62,030 nt of DNA, from NCBI RefSeq assembly GCF_936928535.1, contig NZ_CAKZHY010000127.1, positions 1 through 62,030 on the forward strand, read 5' to 3'. Below are positions 8,608 to 17,406 of this stretch, piece by piece. Each line of letters starts with the position of its first letter. Within the stretch, counting starts at the first letter, position 1. The position numbers and the translations under genes were made by a program. Origin of the DNA: an uncultured Bradyrhizobium sp. Its GTDB lineage: Bacteria; Pseudomonadota; Alphaproteobacteria; Rhizobiales; Xanthobacteraceae. The notes below the pieces were generated by a model. That model was not told where the DNA came from and searched no databases. It saw only the letters and a list, made by a program, of their open reading frames with translations.

Positions 8608-9537
8608 CTAATCCTCGCGGCTCGATGCGCCCAGTGCATCGCGCCGCCAGGCCCCCGGACTGGTGCCTGTCAGCGCGGAAAAAACCCGCGTGAAGTGGCT
8701 CTGGTTGGCAAAGCCGGCCGACATCGCAATCTCCGACAGCGGCAGGCCGCACACGCTCATCAAGCGCTTGGCGGTACTCACGCGATGATGGAGAAGCCAA
8801 CGATGTGGCGGCAAGCCGGTCGAGGCGCGAAACGCGCGCGAGAAATGACTGACCGAAATGCCGAGCTCGGCCGCGATGGCCTTTAACGGCAGTTTGCCGG
8901 CGAGATCCGCCTCGAGCTTGTCACAGGCGCGCGCCAGCTGCCATGGCGCAAGCGCACCGCGGCTCGTCTCGGCTTTGTGCCGAAAGCCTCCATAGGTCTG
9001 CGCGACGTGGGCGGTGAGCGCCAGCATCATGTGATCGATGAAGAGCTGGTTGGCCTCATCAGGCCGGCGCAGCCCCTCGCGCAAGGACGCGCCGATATGG
9101 CGGACGACCTCGTCGTCATGCCCGACAGGGCTGCAATCGAGCGCACCGATGCGCCGCGCCCCCGACTGGTCGATGAGACCATCGAGCGCCGAACGCGGCA
9201 CGTAGAAATGCAGGGAGTGAAGCGGCTTGTCGATCACGTAACGCGGATCGGCCTTGAGGTCGTACAAATAGGTCGTGCCGGCATGGACGTCGGTCTTCTT
9301 GAGGTGACGCCCCTGCTCCCAGATCTCGCACTCCGGATAGTCGCGCAGCTTCAGGCTGACGAGATAGGCATCTTCCGCCGCGAACGAACCGGAAAGACCC
9401 GGCACCGGATTGTCGTTGCGGGTTTCCGTGACGGCGATCTCGGTGCTGCGCAGCGATCTGGTCATCAGCATCGGCGGCACCTGCTCGAGACGCAGGAATT
9501 CTCCGAGCCGTTCACCGTAAGCGCCTTTGGTCATCAT
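8608..9537 (-). CDS. AraC-family transcriptional regulator
   Basis: 309 residues from 9537 (AGAAGAG upstream); the longer frame to 9642 lacks a ribosome site. The C-terminal 100 residues are a double helix-turn-helix of the AraC type: LKAIAAELGISVSHFSRAF and the second helix pair IAMSAGFANQSHFTRVF. The N-terminal 200 residues are an effector-binding region that I cannot assign to a ligand. It faces the MBL-fold hydrolase gene across 422 bases, so that gene is its most likely target. Confidence 0.88.
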   Translation of the reverse strand: MMTKGAYGERLGEFLRLEQVPPMLMTRSLRSTEIAVTETRNDNPVPGLSGSFAAEDAYLVSLKLRDYPECEIWEQGRHLKKTDVHAGTTYLYDLKADPRYVIDKPLHSLHFYVPRSALDGLIDQSGARRIGALDCSPVGHDDEVVRHIGASLREGLRRPDEANQLFIDHMMLALTAHVAQTYGGFRHKAETSRGALAPWQLARACDKLEADLAGKLPLKAIAAELGISVSHFSRAFRASTGLPPHRWLLHHRVSTAKRLMSVCGLPLSEIAMSAGFANQSHFTRVFSALTGTSPGAWRRDALGASSRED

Positions 9538-9959
9538 ATGTCTCTTCTGTGAAGGTTCGAGCGCAGGCCACAGCAACCTGCCATTTCGAGGGCCGTGTAT
9601 CGGGTATTCCCCCATCGCTGTCCACGACCGACGGGGTCGCACCGGACCGCGCCCGCCCGCGCGCGACTGACCGCTCCGCGTCAGAATTTTCCAATCATTT
9701 CAGGACGTTCCGGGTAGCCTCGACGATCTGAGGGTGGCGGCGGGCTGCAACGGGGCGATCACGACTTTTCACAAACGCACGCAAGGTGCTCGCATGCGGC
9801 GTCCGCGGAGCAGAATCGGACAACGCGGGGCAGCATCGGGAAAGACGCGGATTTTCGCGCCGCCTAAAAGGCGCCCATCAGCTGCACCGGAGGTCCGGGG
9901 ATGACCTTCGACCTCGGTCTATCGGTCGAGCAAACATCGCCCGGAGAAAGGAAACCAAC
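9538..9959. promoter_or_regulatory. Divergent intergenic region between araC-like and MBL genes
   Basis: 422 bases with no credible gene. It should hold promoters for both flanking genes. The only local structure I can point to is a short GC hairpin near 9865 (CGCCT-AAA-AGGCG). No clear AraC direct-repeat site could be picked out by eye. Confidence 0.5.
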
Positions 9960-10871
9960 ATGAATCTGCACAATGCTTCCCTGGCGTCGAAACCCGAAGA
10001 GCTGGTCCCCTCGCGTTACGCGGTGCGTATCGGCGAGATCGACGTGCTGGTGGTCAGCGACGGCGTGCTGCCGCTGCCGACGACCATGCTGGCGCACAAC
10101 GCCGATCCTGCCGTCCGGGGCAACTGGCTGAAGGACATGTTCCTGCCTCAAGACGCATTCGACTGGGCGCTCAATGCGGTGGTCGTGCGAAGCGGCGACA
10201 AGACCATCCTGATCGACGCTGGCCTCGGGTCCGATCCCAATCTGCACTTGCCGCGGGCCGGTCAGTTGATCAAGCGATTGGAAGCCGCCGGCATCGACCT
10301 TGCGTCCGTGACCGACCTGGTGCTGACCCACATGCACATGGACCATGTCGGCGGGCTGCTCGTCGACGGCGTGAAGGAGCGGCTGCGCAAGGACCTGCGC
10401 ATTCATGTGGCGGCCGCCGAGGTCAAGTTCTGGGAGTCGCCCGATTTCACCCACACCAACATGCCACAGGGCTTCCCGGATGCGCTTCGCGCCGCCGCCA
10501 GGCAGTTCGTGAAAATGTATGGCAGTCAGATACGCCAGTTCGACGAGCAGCATGAGGTGGCCCCCGGCGTCGTTGTCCGCCGCACCGGCGGCCACACGCC
10601 CGGACACAGCGTGGTCCGCGTGGCGTCCGGCGGCGAGGCGCTGACATTCGCCGGCGACGCCGTGTTCGCCGTCGGATTCGACCAGCCTGAATGGCACAAC
10701 GGCTTCGAGCACGACCCGGAAGAAGCCGCGCGCGTTCGCATCCGCCTCCTGCGCGAGCTCGCCAAGAGTGGCGAACTGCTGGTGGCCACGCATATGCCAT
10801 TCCCGTCGGTCGGGCACGTCGCAGCCGCCGGCGATGCCTTCCGCTGGGTACCGGTGTTCTGGGACTACTGA
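9960..10871 (+). CDS. MBL-fold metallo-hydrolase
   Basis: 303 residues from the ATG at 9960, preceded by GGAGAAAGGAAA. The metal-binding motif HMHMDHVGG is at about residues 124-132. A later His lies in TGGHTPGHS, an Asp in FAGDAVF and a His in ATHMPFP, so both zinc sites of the fold are present. The family includes lactonases, arylsulfatases and glyoxalase II-like enzymes, and the sequence alone does not choose among them. No export signal is seen. An AraC regulator is divergent upstream, and a strong hairpin follows 12 bases past the stop. Confidence 0.85.
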   Translation: MNLHNASLASKPEELVPSRYAVRIGEIDVLVVSDGVLPLPTTMLAHNADPAVRGNWLKDMFLPQDAFDWALNAVVVRSGDKTILIDAGLGSDPNLHLPRAGQLIKRLEAAGIDLASVTDLVLTHMHMDHVGGLLVDGVKERLRKDLRIHVAAAEVKFWESPDFTHTNMPQGFPDALRAAARQFVKMYGSQIRQFDEQHEVAPGVVVRRTGGHTPGHSVVRVASGGEALTFAGDAVFAVGFDQPEWHNGFEHDPEEAARVRIRLLRELAKSGELLVATHMPFPSVGHVAAAGDAFRWVPVFWDY

Positions 10872-10883
10872 GCCTGACGGAAC

Positions 10884-10921
10884 TGGGGCGCGAGCTCATG
10901 AATGAATGAGTTCGCGCCCCA
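10884..10921. terminator. Strong hairpin between convergent genes
   Basis: Arms of 16 bases at 10884-10899 and 10906-10921 (TGGGGCGCGAGCTCAT and its complement, one G-T pair) surround a 6-base loop. It lies between the MBL gene stop (10871) and the 3' end of the minus-strand gene at 10991. No T-run is present, so it may act as a bidirectional barrier or 3'-end stabiliser. Confidence 0.65.
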
Positions 10922-10990
10922 ATCCCGCTTGATCCGCAATCGCCATGGATTTCGCAAGCAAGGAAACCGGCGGCAAAGCAAAGCCGCGTT

Positions 10991-13900
10991 CTACACGATC
11001 ACAAAGTTCGATGCGTGCAATTGGCTGATCGCGGCGTCGACGAAATCGATCGACCCCGCGTGAGGCGCACTGCCCAGGGCAAGCAGGGTCCCGCCATGCC
11101 CATCGCTCCTGAGCGCGCTCATGATATCGGCGACGGCGTGGTAATTGCCGACGCCATTTGCAAGTTGGACGACGCCGAGCGCGTCATTGCCGAATCCGGA
11201 AATCATATCGAATTGGTTGCCGGAATTGACGGAGACGGTCAGGCCCGTGCTGTGATCAATGATGTCGACATGGGCCGGACCATTGATGACCGCCTGGTTG
11301 CCGAACCCGACGAAGTTGAACTGATCCGATCCACCATTGGCCGTAACGACGTCCTGTCCGATCTGGTTTGTCACGTCTGCCGTGGAGCCGTTGAGCACCA
11401 CGTGATTGGCGACTCCGCCAAGTATGATCGTATCGTGGCCCGCGCCGGCGACGACGGTGTCTAATCCATTGCCTGCCGCGATCGTGTTTGTTCCGGAACC
11501 GACGGTGATCTGGTTGACCATCCCGTCGAGCTTCACGGTGTTGTTGCCATCGCCGAGAGTGACGCTGTTGGCGCCACCTCCACCCGTGACAACGTCATTG
11601 CCGTTTCCAAGCACGACCTTGTTGCCAAATCCTGAGAGCGTCACCTGGTGGTTGCCATTGCCCGCCATCGTCGTGCTCGCGCCGTCACCCGGATGGACGA
11701 CATCTTTGCCGTTGCCGAGCGTGATGATGTTTCCGTATCCGCCGGCGTCGATGGTATTGTTGCCGTTGCCGAGCGTTATCGTCGTGGCGCCCGTCGAGCC
11801 CGTTACCGCAGTATTGCCGTCACCACCGGTAACGCGGTTGTCGAACCCCTCCAGATGGATGGTGCTGTCGCCGCTCGGCACATCAACCGTGCCGTACAGT
11901 CCGGCGTAGATCGCATCATTCCCACCGTTGCCGTGGATGATGTTGAACATGCCATAGGCGTGGATGATGTCGTCGCCCGTCGTACCCTTAATGATCGCGT
12001 GACCGGATGCCGGACCATTGATCGTCGTAGGACCGGCCGCGGCTGTCAGCAAGATGCCACCGGTGCTGTCTTGCGTGATGCCGAAATGCGTGATCGACGT
12101 ATCCGCCAGTGTGAACGTCTCGCTCGCTGTGCCGTTGCTCACCGTGAGCGTCGAGCCGGATACAGTCGCCGTTGCACCATCTGTGTAGGAGAGCCCGGAA
12201 AGGTCGATCTCGTCGCCGAGCGCAATGCCCTTGATCTGGCTTGCAAAGGTCGACGAGCCGGCAACCAGCTCCTCCTCAATCTTGAGCGTGCCCAGGCCGG
12301 AGAAAATGATCGCGTCGTCGGCGATTGCGCCCGCCCTGAGATCGAGCATGCCGCCGGCGATCGTGGTCGCGCCGACAATGCCACCCGCTTCGACGAATTC
12401 CGTGGCGCCATGATAAATCGTCGAAGCGTTCGCGGTCCCCTGATCGAGCACGTCAAGCGTGCCGCCGTTCAGGGTCGTGGCGGTGACGATGCCGCCGTCC
12501 GAGACGGAGATGCTGCCTGAATTGAGGATGGTTCCGCTCGCCTCGCTGGCGTCGACCGCCGGTGCATTCGGATCATTGGTCACGGGATCCGGTATCGACC
12601 CCGAGACCGTCATCACGCCACCATCGATGGTGGCATTCTTGGCGATCCCCGCGCCGGAGAGGTGCAATTCGCCGCCGTTGCCGACATCAGCCGAATCGAA
12701 CTCACTTCTGATGACGGTAGCGAATTGGCCCCCTGGAGAATAATAGACGGTCTCTCCCGACGCATTGATGATCCCGCCCGATCCGACGATGGTGTCGCTG
12801 GCAATGCCTCCGTTGGTGAGCGTTTGGACGCCGCCAGCGTTGACGGTGGTTGCCGTGACGATGCCGGTATCGACAACCTGTTCGCCGCCATTGTTGACGG
12901 TGGTGTGATCGGCCCGTCCCGGTCCGGGCTCATCGTGAATGTAAAGACCCGCGATATGCTGAATGCCGCCCTTGTTGATCGTTGTGTAGCTCGCGGTGGC
13001 GAGAAGCTCGACATCCTGTTCGCCGCCATTGATGACAGTGTTGGTCGCGGAGCCTCCCTCGCCGAAGTTACCGACGATTTGCTTGCCACCCGCCGATATC
13101 GTCGTGTTCGTGGCAGTGCCGAGCACCTTGAAGGTTATGCCATCAGATACGGTGAAGTCGCTTTCTGCATAGCCATACTCGACGACGAACGTCGCGCCGC
13201 TCTGGAACGTCGTGTCGGAGAACGTTGCGCCGGCTTCGAGAATCAGCGTTCCGCCGGCCGAGACAATGCCGCCATTGAGGACACCTCCGTCGAGAACGTC
13301 GAGCGTGACGCCGTTCGCAACAACGAAACCAGTTTCGCTCGTGCCGTCTCCGATCTCCAGGGTGCTGCCGACGTTGAACACCGTGCCCGAAAACTCTGCA
13401 TTGCCAAGCACGACAAGAGCGCCACCTTGATTGACGATTGTGTCGGTCGCAGTCGCGCCGGCGGATAGCTGCATCGTTCCCAAATCGAGCGTCGTGCCGG
13501 TCACTGTGCCACCGGCGTCCACGTTCAGACTGCCGAAGATTTGGACGATGGTTCCCGATGCCAACGCGCCGTCCGACACCGTCAAGGTTCCACCATTTTC
13601 AACGATAGTGCCGGTGGCCATGCTGGCGTCGACGGAAGGCTGACCGGGAACGTTGGCGAACGGATCCGGTATCGATCCCGACACCGTCATGACGCCGCCT
13701 TTGACCACGGCATTCACCGCAGTCCCGCCGCCGGTGACGTCGAATTCGCCCTGGTAGTTGATGGTCGCAGCGGTCGCTACGCTTTGGATCACCGGCGGCG
13801 GATACACGGGTGCCGTTTCCACGGTTTCACCCGAAACTTTGAGAACGCCACCGGATTCGACAACGGTTCCGTTGGCGCTGCCACCATTGGTCACGTTCTG

Positions 13901-14257
13901 GGTGCCGCCGGAATTGACCCTCGTCGCTGTTGCGATGCCGGTGTCGACGTCCTGCTCGCCGCCATCGATGGCGGTATGATCAGCCTTGCCGGGGGATGGT
14001 CCCTCATGGACATAGGAGCCGGTGACGCGCTGGACGCCCTGGAAGATGGTCGTATAGCTGGCGAGGCCATTGGAAACGACGTCCTGCTCGCCGCCAAAGA
14101 TATTGGTGTTGGTTGCCGTACTCGTCGTGGAGGATCCGCCGACTGTCTGCGAACCGCCCGTCAAGATCCACGTGCGATCGACGGAAACGCCGCCACTGAC
14201 GTCCATCGTGTCACCATCGTGGAGCGTCACTCCACTGGCGGGAGGAATAACCGTCAT
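10991..14257 (-). CDS. Large repeat-rich secreted/adhesin-like protein (AIDA-type plus RTX-like repeats)
   Basis: 1088 residues, Cys-free in the parts read, and rich in Gly, Thr, Val and Asn. Residues about 50-660 are imperfect repeats of roughly 20 residues of the form GGxxxVxxGGxAxxTxV, as in AIDA/autotransporter passengers. They contain a long duplication: 54-230 resembles 409-588. Residues about 755-950 carry glycine-aspartate repeats such as LGNGNDVVTGG and GDGNNTV, resembling calcium-binding RTX beta-rolls. There is no N-terminal signal peptide and no C-terminal beta-barrel; the C terminus ends hydrophobically (SNFVIV), which suits type I secretion (inference). No type I exporter genes are adjacent. 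The surface or matrix role is inferred. Confidence 0.78.
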   Translation of the reverse strand: MTVIPPASGVTLHDGDTMDVSGGVSVDRTWILTGGSQTVGGSSTTSTATNTNIFGGEQDVVSNGLASYTTIFQGVQRVTGSYVHEGPSPGKADHTAIDGGEQDVDTGIATATRVNSGGTQNVTNGGSANGTVVESGGVLKVSGETVETAPVYPPPVIQSVATAATINYQGEFDVTGGGTAVNAVVKGGVMTVSGSIPDPFANVPGQPSVDASMATGTIVENGGTLTVSDGALASGTIVQIFGSLNVDAGGTVTGTTLDLGTMQLSAGATATDTIVNQGGALVVLGNAEFSGTVFNVGSTLEIGDGTSETGFVVANGVTLDVLDGGVLNGGIVSAGGTLILEAGATFSDTTFQSGATFVVEYGYAESDFTVSDGITFKVLGTATNTTISAGGKQIVGNFGEGGSATNTVINGGEQDVELLATASYTTINKGGIQHIAGLYIHDEPGPGRADHTTVNNGGEQVVDTGIVTATTVNAGGVQTLTNGGIASDTIVGSGGIINASGETVYYSPGGQFATVIRSEFDSADVGNGGELHLSGAGIAKNATIDGGVMTVSGSIPDPVTNDPNAPAVDASEASGTILNSGSISVSDGGIVTATTLNGGTLDVLDQGTANASTIYHGATEFVEAGGIVGATTIAGGMLDLRAGAIADDAIIFSGLGTLKIEEELVAGSSTFASQIKGIALGDEIDLSGLSYTDGATATVSGSTLTVSNGTASETFTLADTSITHFGITQDSTGGILLTAAAGPTTINGPASGHAIIKGTTGDDIIHAYGMFNIIHGNGGNDAIYAGLYGTVDVPSGDSTIHLEGFDNRVTGGDGNTAVTGSTGATTITLGNGNNTIDAGGYGNIITLGNGKDVVHPGDGASTTMAGNGNHQVTLSGFGNKVVLGNGNDVVTGGGGANSVTLGDGNNTVKLDGMVNQITVGSGTNTIAAGNGLDTVVAGAGHDTIILGGVANHVVLNGSTADVTNQIGQDVVTANGGSDQFNFVGFGNQAVINGPAHVDIIDHSTGLTVSVNSGNQFDMISGFGNDALGVVQLANGVGNYHAVADIMSALRSDGHGGTLLALGSAPHAGSIDFVDAAISQLHASNFVIV
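12494..13033 (-). repeat. Internal module B of the repeat protein
   Basis: Codes for residues 409-588. Landmarks GGEQDV, ASYTTI, YIHDEPGPGRADHT, VDTGIVTATTVNAGG, TNGG, GETV, MTVSGSIPDP, VDAS and SISVSDG match module A, with substitutions across the length. This indicates an old segmental duplication rather than a recent one. Confidence 0.75.
13568..14098 (-). repeat. Internal module A of the repeat protein
   Basis: Codes for residues 54-230. Landmarks in order are GGEQDV, ASYTTI, YVHEGPSPGKADHT, VDTGIATATRVNSGG, TNGG, GETV, MTVSGSIPDP, VDAS and TLTVSDG. The same landmarks occur in the same order in 12494-13033. Confidence 0.75.
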
Positions 14258-14605
14258 ATGAATGCTCCGCGTTTGGTTCCCAGAAAATCAAACCAGCAAA
14301 GCAAAAATCATGCGACGGCTATTCAACCTAAAACTGCTGGAGTTCAGAATGCCTGTCAAGCAATCGTTGTCTCTCACCGAAATTTTGAACGGATGCTCGA
14401 ACGGTTTCAGCTGACGACAATCGTGATGCGAATGCGGCGGCATTTGCTCGATGAACTTATCAAGAGCGTGACGAAGATTGCGTCGGTCGTGCGCTCAAGA
14501 TCTGCGGGAACATTTGCGCGGCCATCGCGAGCGGTGGATGAATTGGTTGCGGCTAGGGGACGCGCCCGACGACCAGGCGCGTCCCAAGTTACACATCCGG
14601 GCTGT
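14258..14605. other. Upstream region of the repeat protein, AT-richer left half
   Basis: 348 bases without a credible gene. The left half (14270-14400) is visibly richer in A and T than the neighbourhood and should carry the promoter of the minus-strand repeat-protein gene. The right end holds the hairpin at 14557-14585. Confidence 0.4.
14557..14585 (-). terminator. Hairpin after the GST-like gene
   Basis: Perfect 10-base arms GGGACGCGCC (14557-14566) and its complement (14576-14585) with a 9-base loop. It begins 20 bases past the stop of the GST-like gene. No T-run follows, so termination by this hairpin alone is uncertain. Confidence 0.55.
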
Positions 14606-15544
14606 CTAGGCCGCTTCCCTTTGAGCGGGAACCAAATCGAAGCCGACTGTTGGAAAGTGAAGATTCACTTTGCCGACCGAAGGGTCTTCGTGCCGGATCA
14701 CGATCTCATCGGCTGTCCAGGCAAGCAGACTTCCATGGACGGGATTGCCGTAATCGTCGGGAGTCACGCTGACCCAGTCGCCGCGTCGAATGCCGGCATT
14801 CTGTGCCGCCGACGATATGCGGTCGGGCTCGCTCGGTGAAGTCACCCGGGCAACCTCGATCGCCTCATCAGGTGTCATGTCCGTGTGTTTGCCGTGCCCA
14901 AGGGCCGCAACTCGCGCGTACCAGGCGTCAACCACTCCCTCAAAGGCGATGAGGTCGACGATCTCCGGCCCGCCATTCTGTCGTGCAAACCAGATCGGGT
15001 GATAGGCCGACAGATCGGCCGCGGAAGGGTTCTGTCCCAGGACGAAGCTGCGGCCGTCAGAGAGAACTTCGGTGAGCCATGTGAGATGCGCCTTGAGCCG
15101 TTGCAGGTAGATCGCGCGCCTCGGAAGCAAGACCTGCGGGTCCAGGTTGACGCGAAAGAGAGGACGGCGCTCTTCGACCAGTTCCTGGGGGATTTTTCCG
15201 TCCATGTTGCCAATGGCCAGACAGACAGCATTCATGAAGGAGCCCTTCTCGATCCACCATCCGAACGCCTTGGCGAGTCCTTCCTGTCCGGCAGGATAGA
15301 GCGCGCCCGCGCCTCCCAACGTGTCGATCACGCGGAGAATGAGAAGCGTATCGCAATAGAACTCTGCCCCGATCTGGAGGATCGGCGTGCGCCGGTAGCC
15401 GCCTGTCATCGGGGTGAGTTTGGGACGCGGCGTCCAGACCGGGATCTCGACCGAGCGCCAGCTCTGGCCCTTCAAGCCGAGCGCCAGCCGAATCTTCTCG
15501 GAGTAAGGCGACAGCTGGTAGTGATGCAGAATGATCTCCGACAT
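14606..15544 (-). CDS. Glutathione S-transferase family protein
   Basis: 312 residues from the ATG at 15544 (AGGAGAGAACGC before it). The N-terminal 80 residues form a thioredoxin-like GST domain: LHHYQLSPYSEKIRLAL carries the conserved Ser/Tyr, and the cis-Pro region is RRTPILQIG. A helical C-terminal domain follows (FVLGQNPSAADLSAYHP), then an extra 80-residue tail beyond typical GSTs of about 220. It is the last gene of a three-gene minus-strand set under a likely OhrR-type regulator, which suggests conjugation or reduction of electrophiles or peroxides. Confidence 0.83.
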   Translation of the reverse strand: MSEIILHHYQLSPYSEKIRLALGLKGQSWRSVEIPVWTPRPKLTPMTGGYRRTPILQIGAEFYCDTLLILRVIDTLGGAGALYPAGQEGLAKAFGWWIEKGSFMNAVCLAIGNMDGKIPQELVEERRPLFRVNLDPQVLLPRRAIYLQRLKAHLTWLTEVLSDGRSFVLGQNPSAADLSAYHPIWFARQNGGPEIVDLIAFEGVVDAWYARVAALGHGKHTDMTPDEAIEVARVTSPSEPDRISSAAQNAGIRRGDWVSVTPDDYGNPVHGSLLAWTADEIVIRHEDPSVGKVNLHFPTVGFDLVPAQREAA

Positions 15545-15574
15545 GCGTTCTCTCCTGGATTTCACCTGATTGGA

Positions 15575-16048
15575 TTATTTCTGGGGTGCGGGTAGCTCGA
15601 CGCCGAGAAACTCGAACGCAGAGTCGCCATTGGTCCAACCGTGCAACGTGTTGGGCTGGAAGACGATCACATCATCCGGCTTGTAAGTGACCTCCCCGAT
15701 CTGCGCGCCGCCCTTGTCGTTCAGGGACAGCTTCCCGCTGCCGCTGATGACGTAGAGAATGTAAGGCAGAGGACCTTCGTGAACGGCGATCGAGCCTTTG
15801 GCGTCGACGTGTCCGCGCATCACATGGGTATTTGCACCCGGCAGCTCGTAGAGCTTCGCATAGTTGAAACCCTGGTTGGGCTTGCCGTCGGGCATGACCG
15901 GCACAGCGGCGAGTGCGGCGACGTCCTTCTTGGCGGCGATCACCTTGTTTCCCTGACCATTCTCGATGACATAAATTTCACCGGCGCGTGCTGGAGCGGT
16001 GACGACGACCGCAATCAGCGACGCCGCGGCATAAACGAGACCACGCAT
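15575..16048 (-). CDS. Exported cupin-domain protein
   Basis: 157 residues from 16048, with GGGAGGAAGAG directly before the ATG. The N terminus MRGLVYAAASLIAVVVTAPA with a following RAG is a Sec signal. The mature part is a small cupin: THVMRGHVDAKGSIAVHEG carries His residues of motif 1, and VIVFQPNTLHGWTN carries the His of motif 2. The role is unknown; a sensor or binding function for a small molecule in the periplasm is possible. It sits between the GST and monooxygenase genes on the same strand. Confidence 0.8.
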   Translation of the reverse strand: MRGLVYAAASLIAVVVTAPARAGEIYVIENGQGNKVIAAKKDVAALAAVPVMPDGKPNQGFNYAKLYELPGANTHVMRGHVDAKGSIAVHEGPLPYILYVISGSGKLSLNDKGGAQIGEVTYKPDDVIVFQPNTLHGWTNGDSAFEFLGVELPAPQK

Positions 16049-16154
16049 CTCTTCCTCCCGATTCATCTGCTCTGGTTTCAAATCAAAGGTCGAACACACT
16101 GCTCCGGGCCGCTGCCAGACAGCGACCCGTCGGCTGCGTGCAGCGGCTCACGGC

Positions 16155-16550
16155 TCAACCGCCGGTGCGCGCGTCCAGGAACAGTTGTGTGAACGGCTTT
16201 GCCAGAACTGGCTCGAGCTTCGGCACGATGGCCTTGATGTCGGGGGTGACCATATGCGCATCGAGCGCCGCCTTGTCCTTCCAGCGCTCGAAGGTCAGGA
16301 AGCGGCCTGGCTCCCCGATGACTTCCATCAGCGTATAGACCAGACATCCGGGCTCTTTCGCCGACGCTACGGCGAAAGGAACAAGAAGCGCGCGGAGGTC
16401 ATCCGCCTTGTCCTTCTTGGATACAATTTCCGCGATCACGAAGTAGCCGCTCTGCCCCGCGGCCACCGCCGATGACGCGGAGAAAACTGCAGCTGCCATA
16501 CCGCCGATGGCGGTGGCTCCCACGAATGCACGGCGGTCCATGTCCGACAT
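16155..16550 (-). CDS. Tat-exported putative quinol monooxygenase (ABM domain)
   Basis: 131 residues from 16550, with GGGGAGGAATTGCC before the ATG. The N terminus MSDMDRRAFVGATAIGG is a twin-arginine-type signal. The rest is an antibiotic-biosynthesis-monooxygenase fold of about 95 residues (YFVIAEIVSKKDKADDLRALL, then GCLVYTLMEV and FLTFERWKDKAALDAHM), similar to YgiN-type quinol monooxygenases. Export of such a domain is uncommon. It is the first gene of the operon facing the OhrR-like regulator. Confidence 0.82.
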   Translation of the reverse strand: MSDMDRRAFVGATAIGGMAAAVFSASSAVAAGQSGYFVIAEIVSKKDKADDLRALLVPFAVASAKEPGCLVYTLMEVIGEPGRFLTFERWKDKAALDAHMVTPDIKAIVPKLEPVLAKPFTQLFLDARTGG

Positions 16551-16618
16551 GGCAATTCCTCCCCTCTGTTTTGTTTTCATTTGCAAGGCCGGCAGCCGGA
16601 CGCTCCGCGGCCAGCTCC

Positions 16619-16650
16619 CCTCGTTTAAACGAGGTGCAAATAGTTTGCAC
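16619..16650. promoter_or_regulatory. Two abutting palindromes, candidate OhrR/MarR operator
   Basis: A 16-base perfect palindrome CCTCGTTTAAACGAGG (16619-16634) shares its last base with a 17-base inverted repeat, GTGCAAA-TAG-TTTGCAC (16634-16650). The word CGAGGT recurs about 25 bases further on (16674-16680). The sites lie about 70 bases upstream of the monooxygenase start and about 140 upstream of the regulator start, a normal position for control of both promoters. Confidence 0.72.
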
Positions 16651-16790
16651 ACAAAATACTATGAGTCAAATTAACGAGGTACGATACAATGTAACAACAG
16701 AAAATTGCGATCGAACAGCTTGGCTGGCGCAGCGGCTAACGCTAGGATTTGGCTGAAGGAATGATCTGTTCTGCAGGCGGCCAGGCGAGA

Positions 16791-17327
16791 ATGAAGACAC
16801 GAACAACAAACACGCGACGGGACACCAGGAATCAAGACGGTCAGCACTCCATCGCGCCGGTCGAGATGCCCGGGCTCGATAATCACCTTTGCTTTGCGCT
16901 CTATTCCGCAAGCAATCACATGACGCGCCTGTTCGTACCGTTCCTCAAGAAGCTCGGCGTGACCTATCCGCAATATCTGGTTCTGGTCGTGCTCTGGGAA
17001 CGCGGCGCGCGGGGAGTCGGGGACCTGGCATCGGCGCTCCAGATGGATCTCGGCTCACTCTCTCCGATGCTGAAGCGCCTCGAGGCCAAGGGACTAGTGA
17101 CGCGGCGACGGCAGCCAGACGATGAACGGCGGGTCCTTGTCGGCCTTACGCCGAAGGGAGTGTCGCTTCGCCAGAGAACCGAACAAATGCTCGGCGAGTT
17201 CTATTGCTTCCTGAATATGCCTTTGGACGAGCTTTTCGACCTCAAGGATCGCCTGCGTCACTTCGTCCGCTCGGCGGGGCCCAAGGAGGAGAGAACGACG
17301 GCTGTCAAGGTGTCAGTGCCGGTCTAG
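16791..17327 (+). CDS. MarR-family regulator of OhrR type
   Basis: 178 residues from the ATG at 16791; earlier in-frame starts (TTG 16749, ATG 16761) have poor spacing. The stretch LCFALYSASNHMTRLF, followed by YPQYLVLVVLWE, is the OhrR signature. The Cys in LCFALY corresponds to the peroxide-sensing cysteine, and both Tyr residues that bind its oxidised form are present. The winged helix follows (LGSLSPMLKRLEAKGLVTR, then RQPDDERRVLVGLT). The family represses thiol peroxidase genes until organic peroxides oxidise the Cys. No ohr gene is adjacent; the divergent GST/cupin/monooxygenase set is the likely regulon. Confidence 0.85.
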   Translation: MKTRTTNTRRDTRNQDGQHSIAPVEMPGLDNHLCFALYSASNHMTRLFVPFLKKLGVTYPQYLVLVVLWERGARGVGDLASALQMDLGSLSPMLKRLEAKGLVTRRRQPDDERRVLVGLTPKGVSLRQRTEQMLGEFYCFLNMPLDELFDLKDRLRHFVRSAGPKEERTTAVKVSVPV

Positions 17328-17406
17328 CCTTCGTCAGGATGCAGCAGGCGCGGCGAACTCAAAGAGGGAAATGCGAGAGCCGGTGCAGCGGTCCGCCCAA
17401 CGCCGC

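Noticed and set aside
10991..14257. Considered a classical autotransporter
   Set aside because: No Sec signal peptide at the N terminus and no beta-barrel domain at the C terminus, so type V secretion is not supported.
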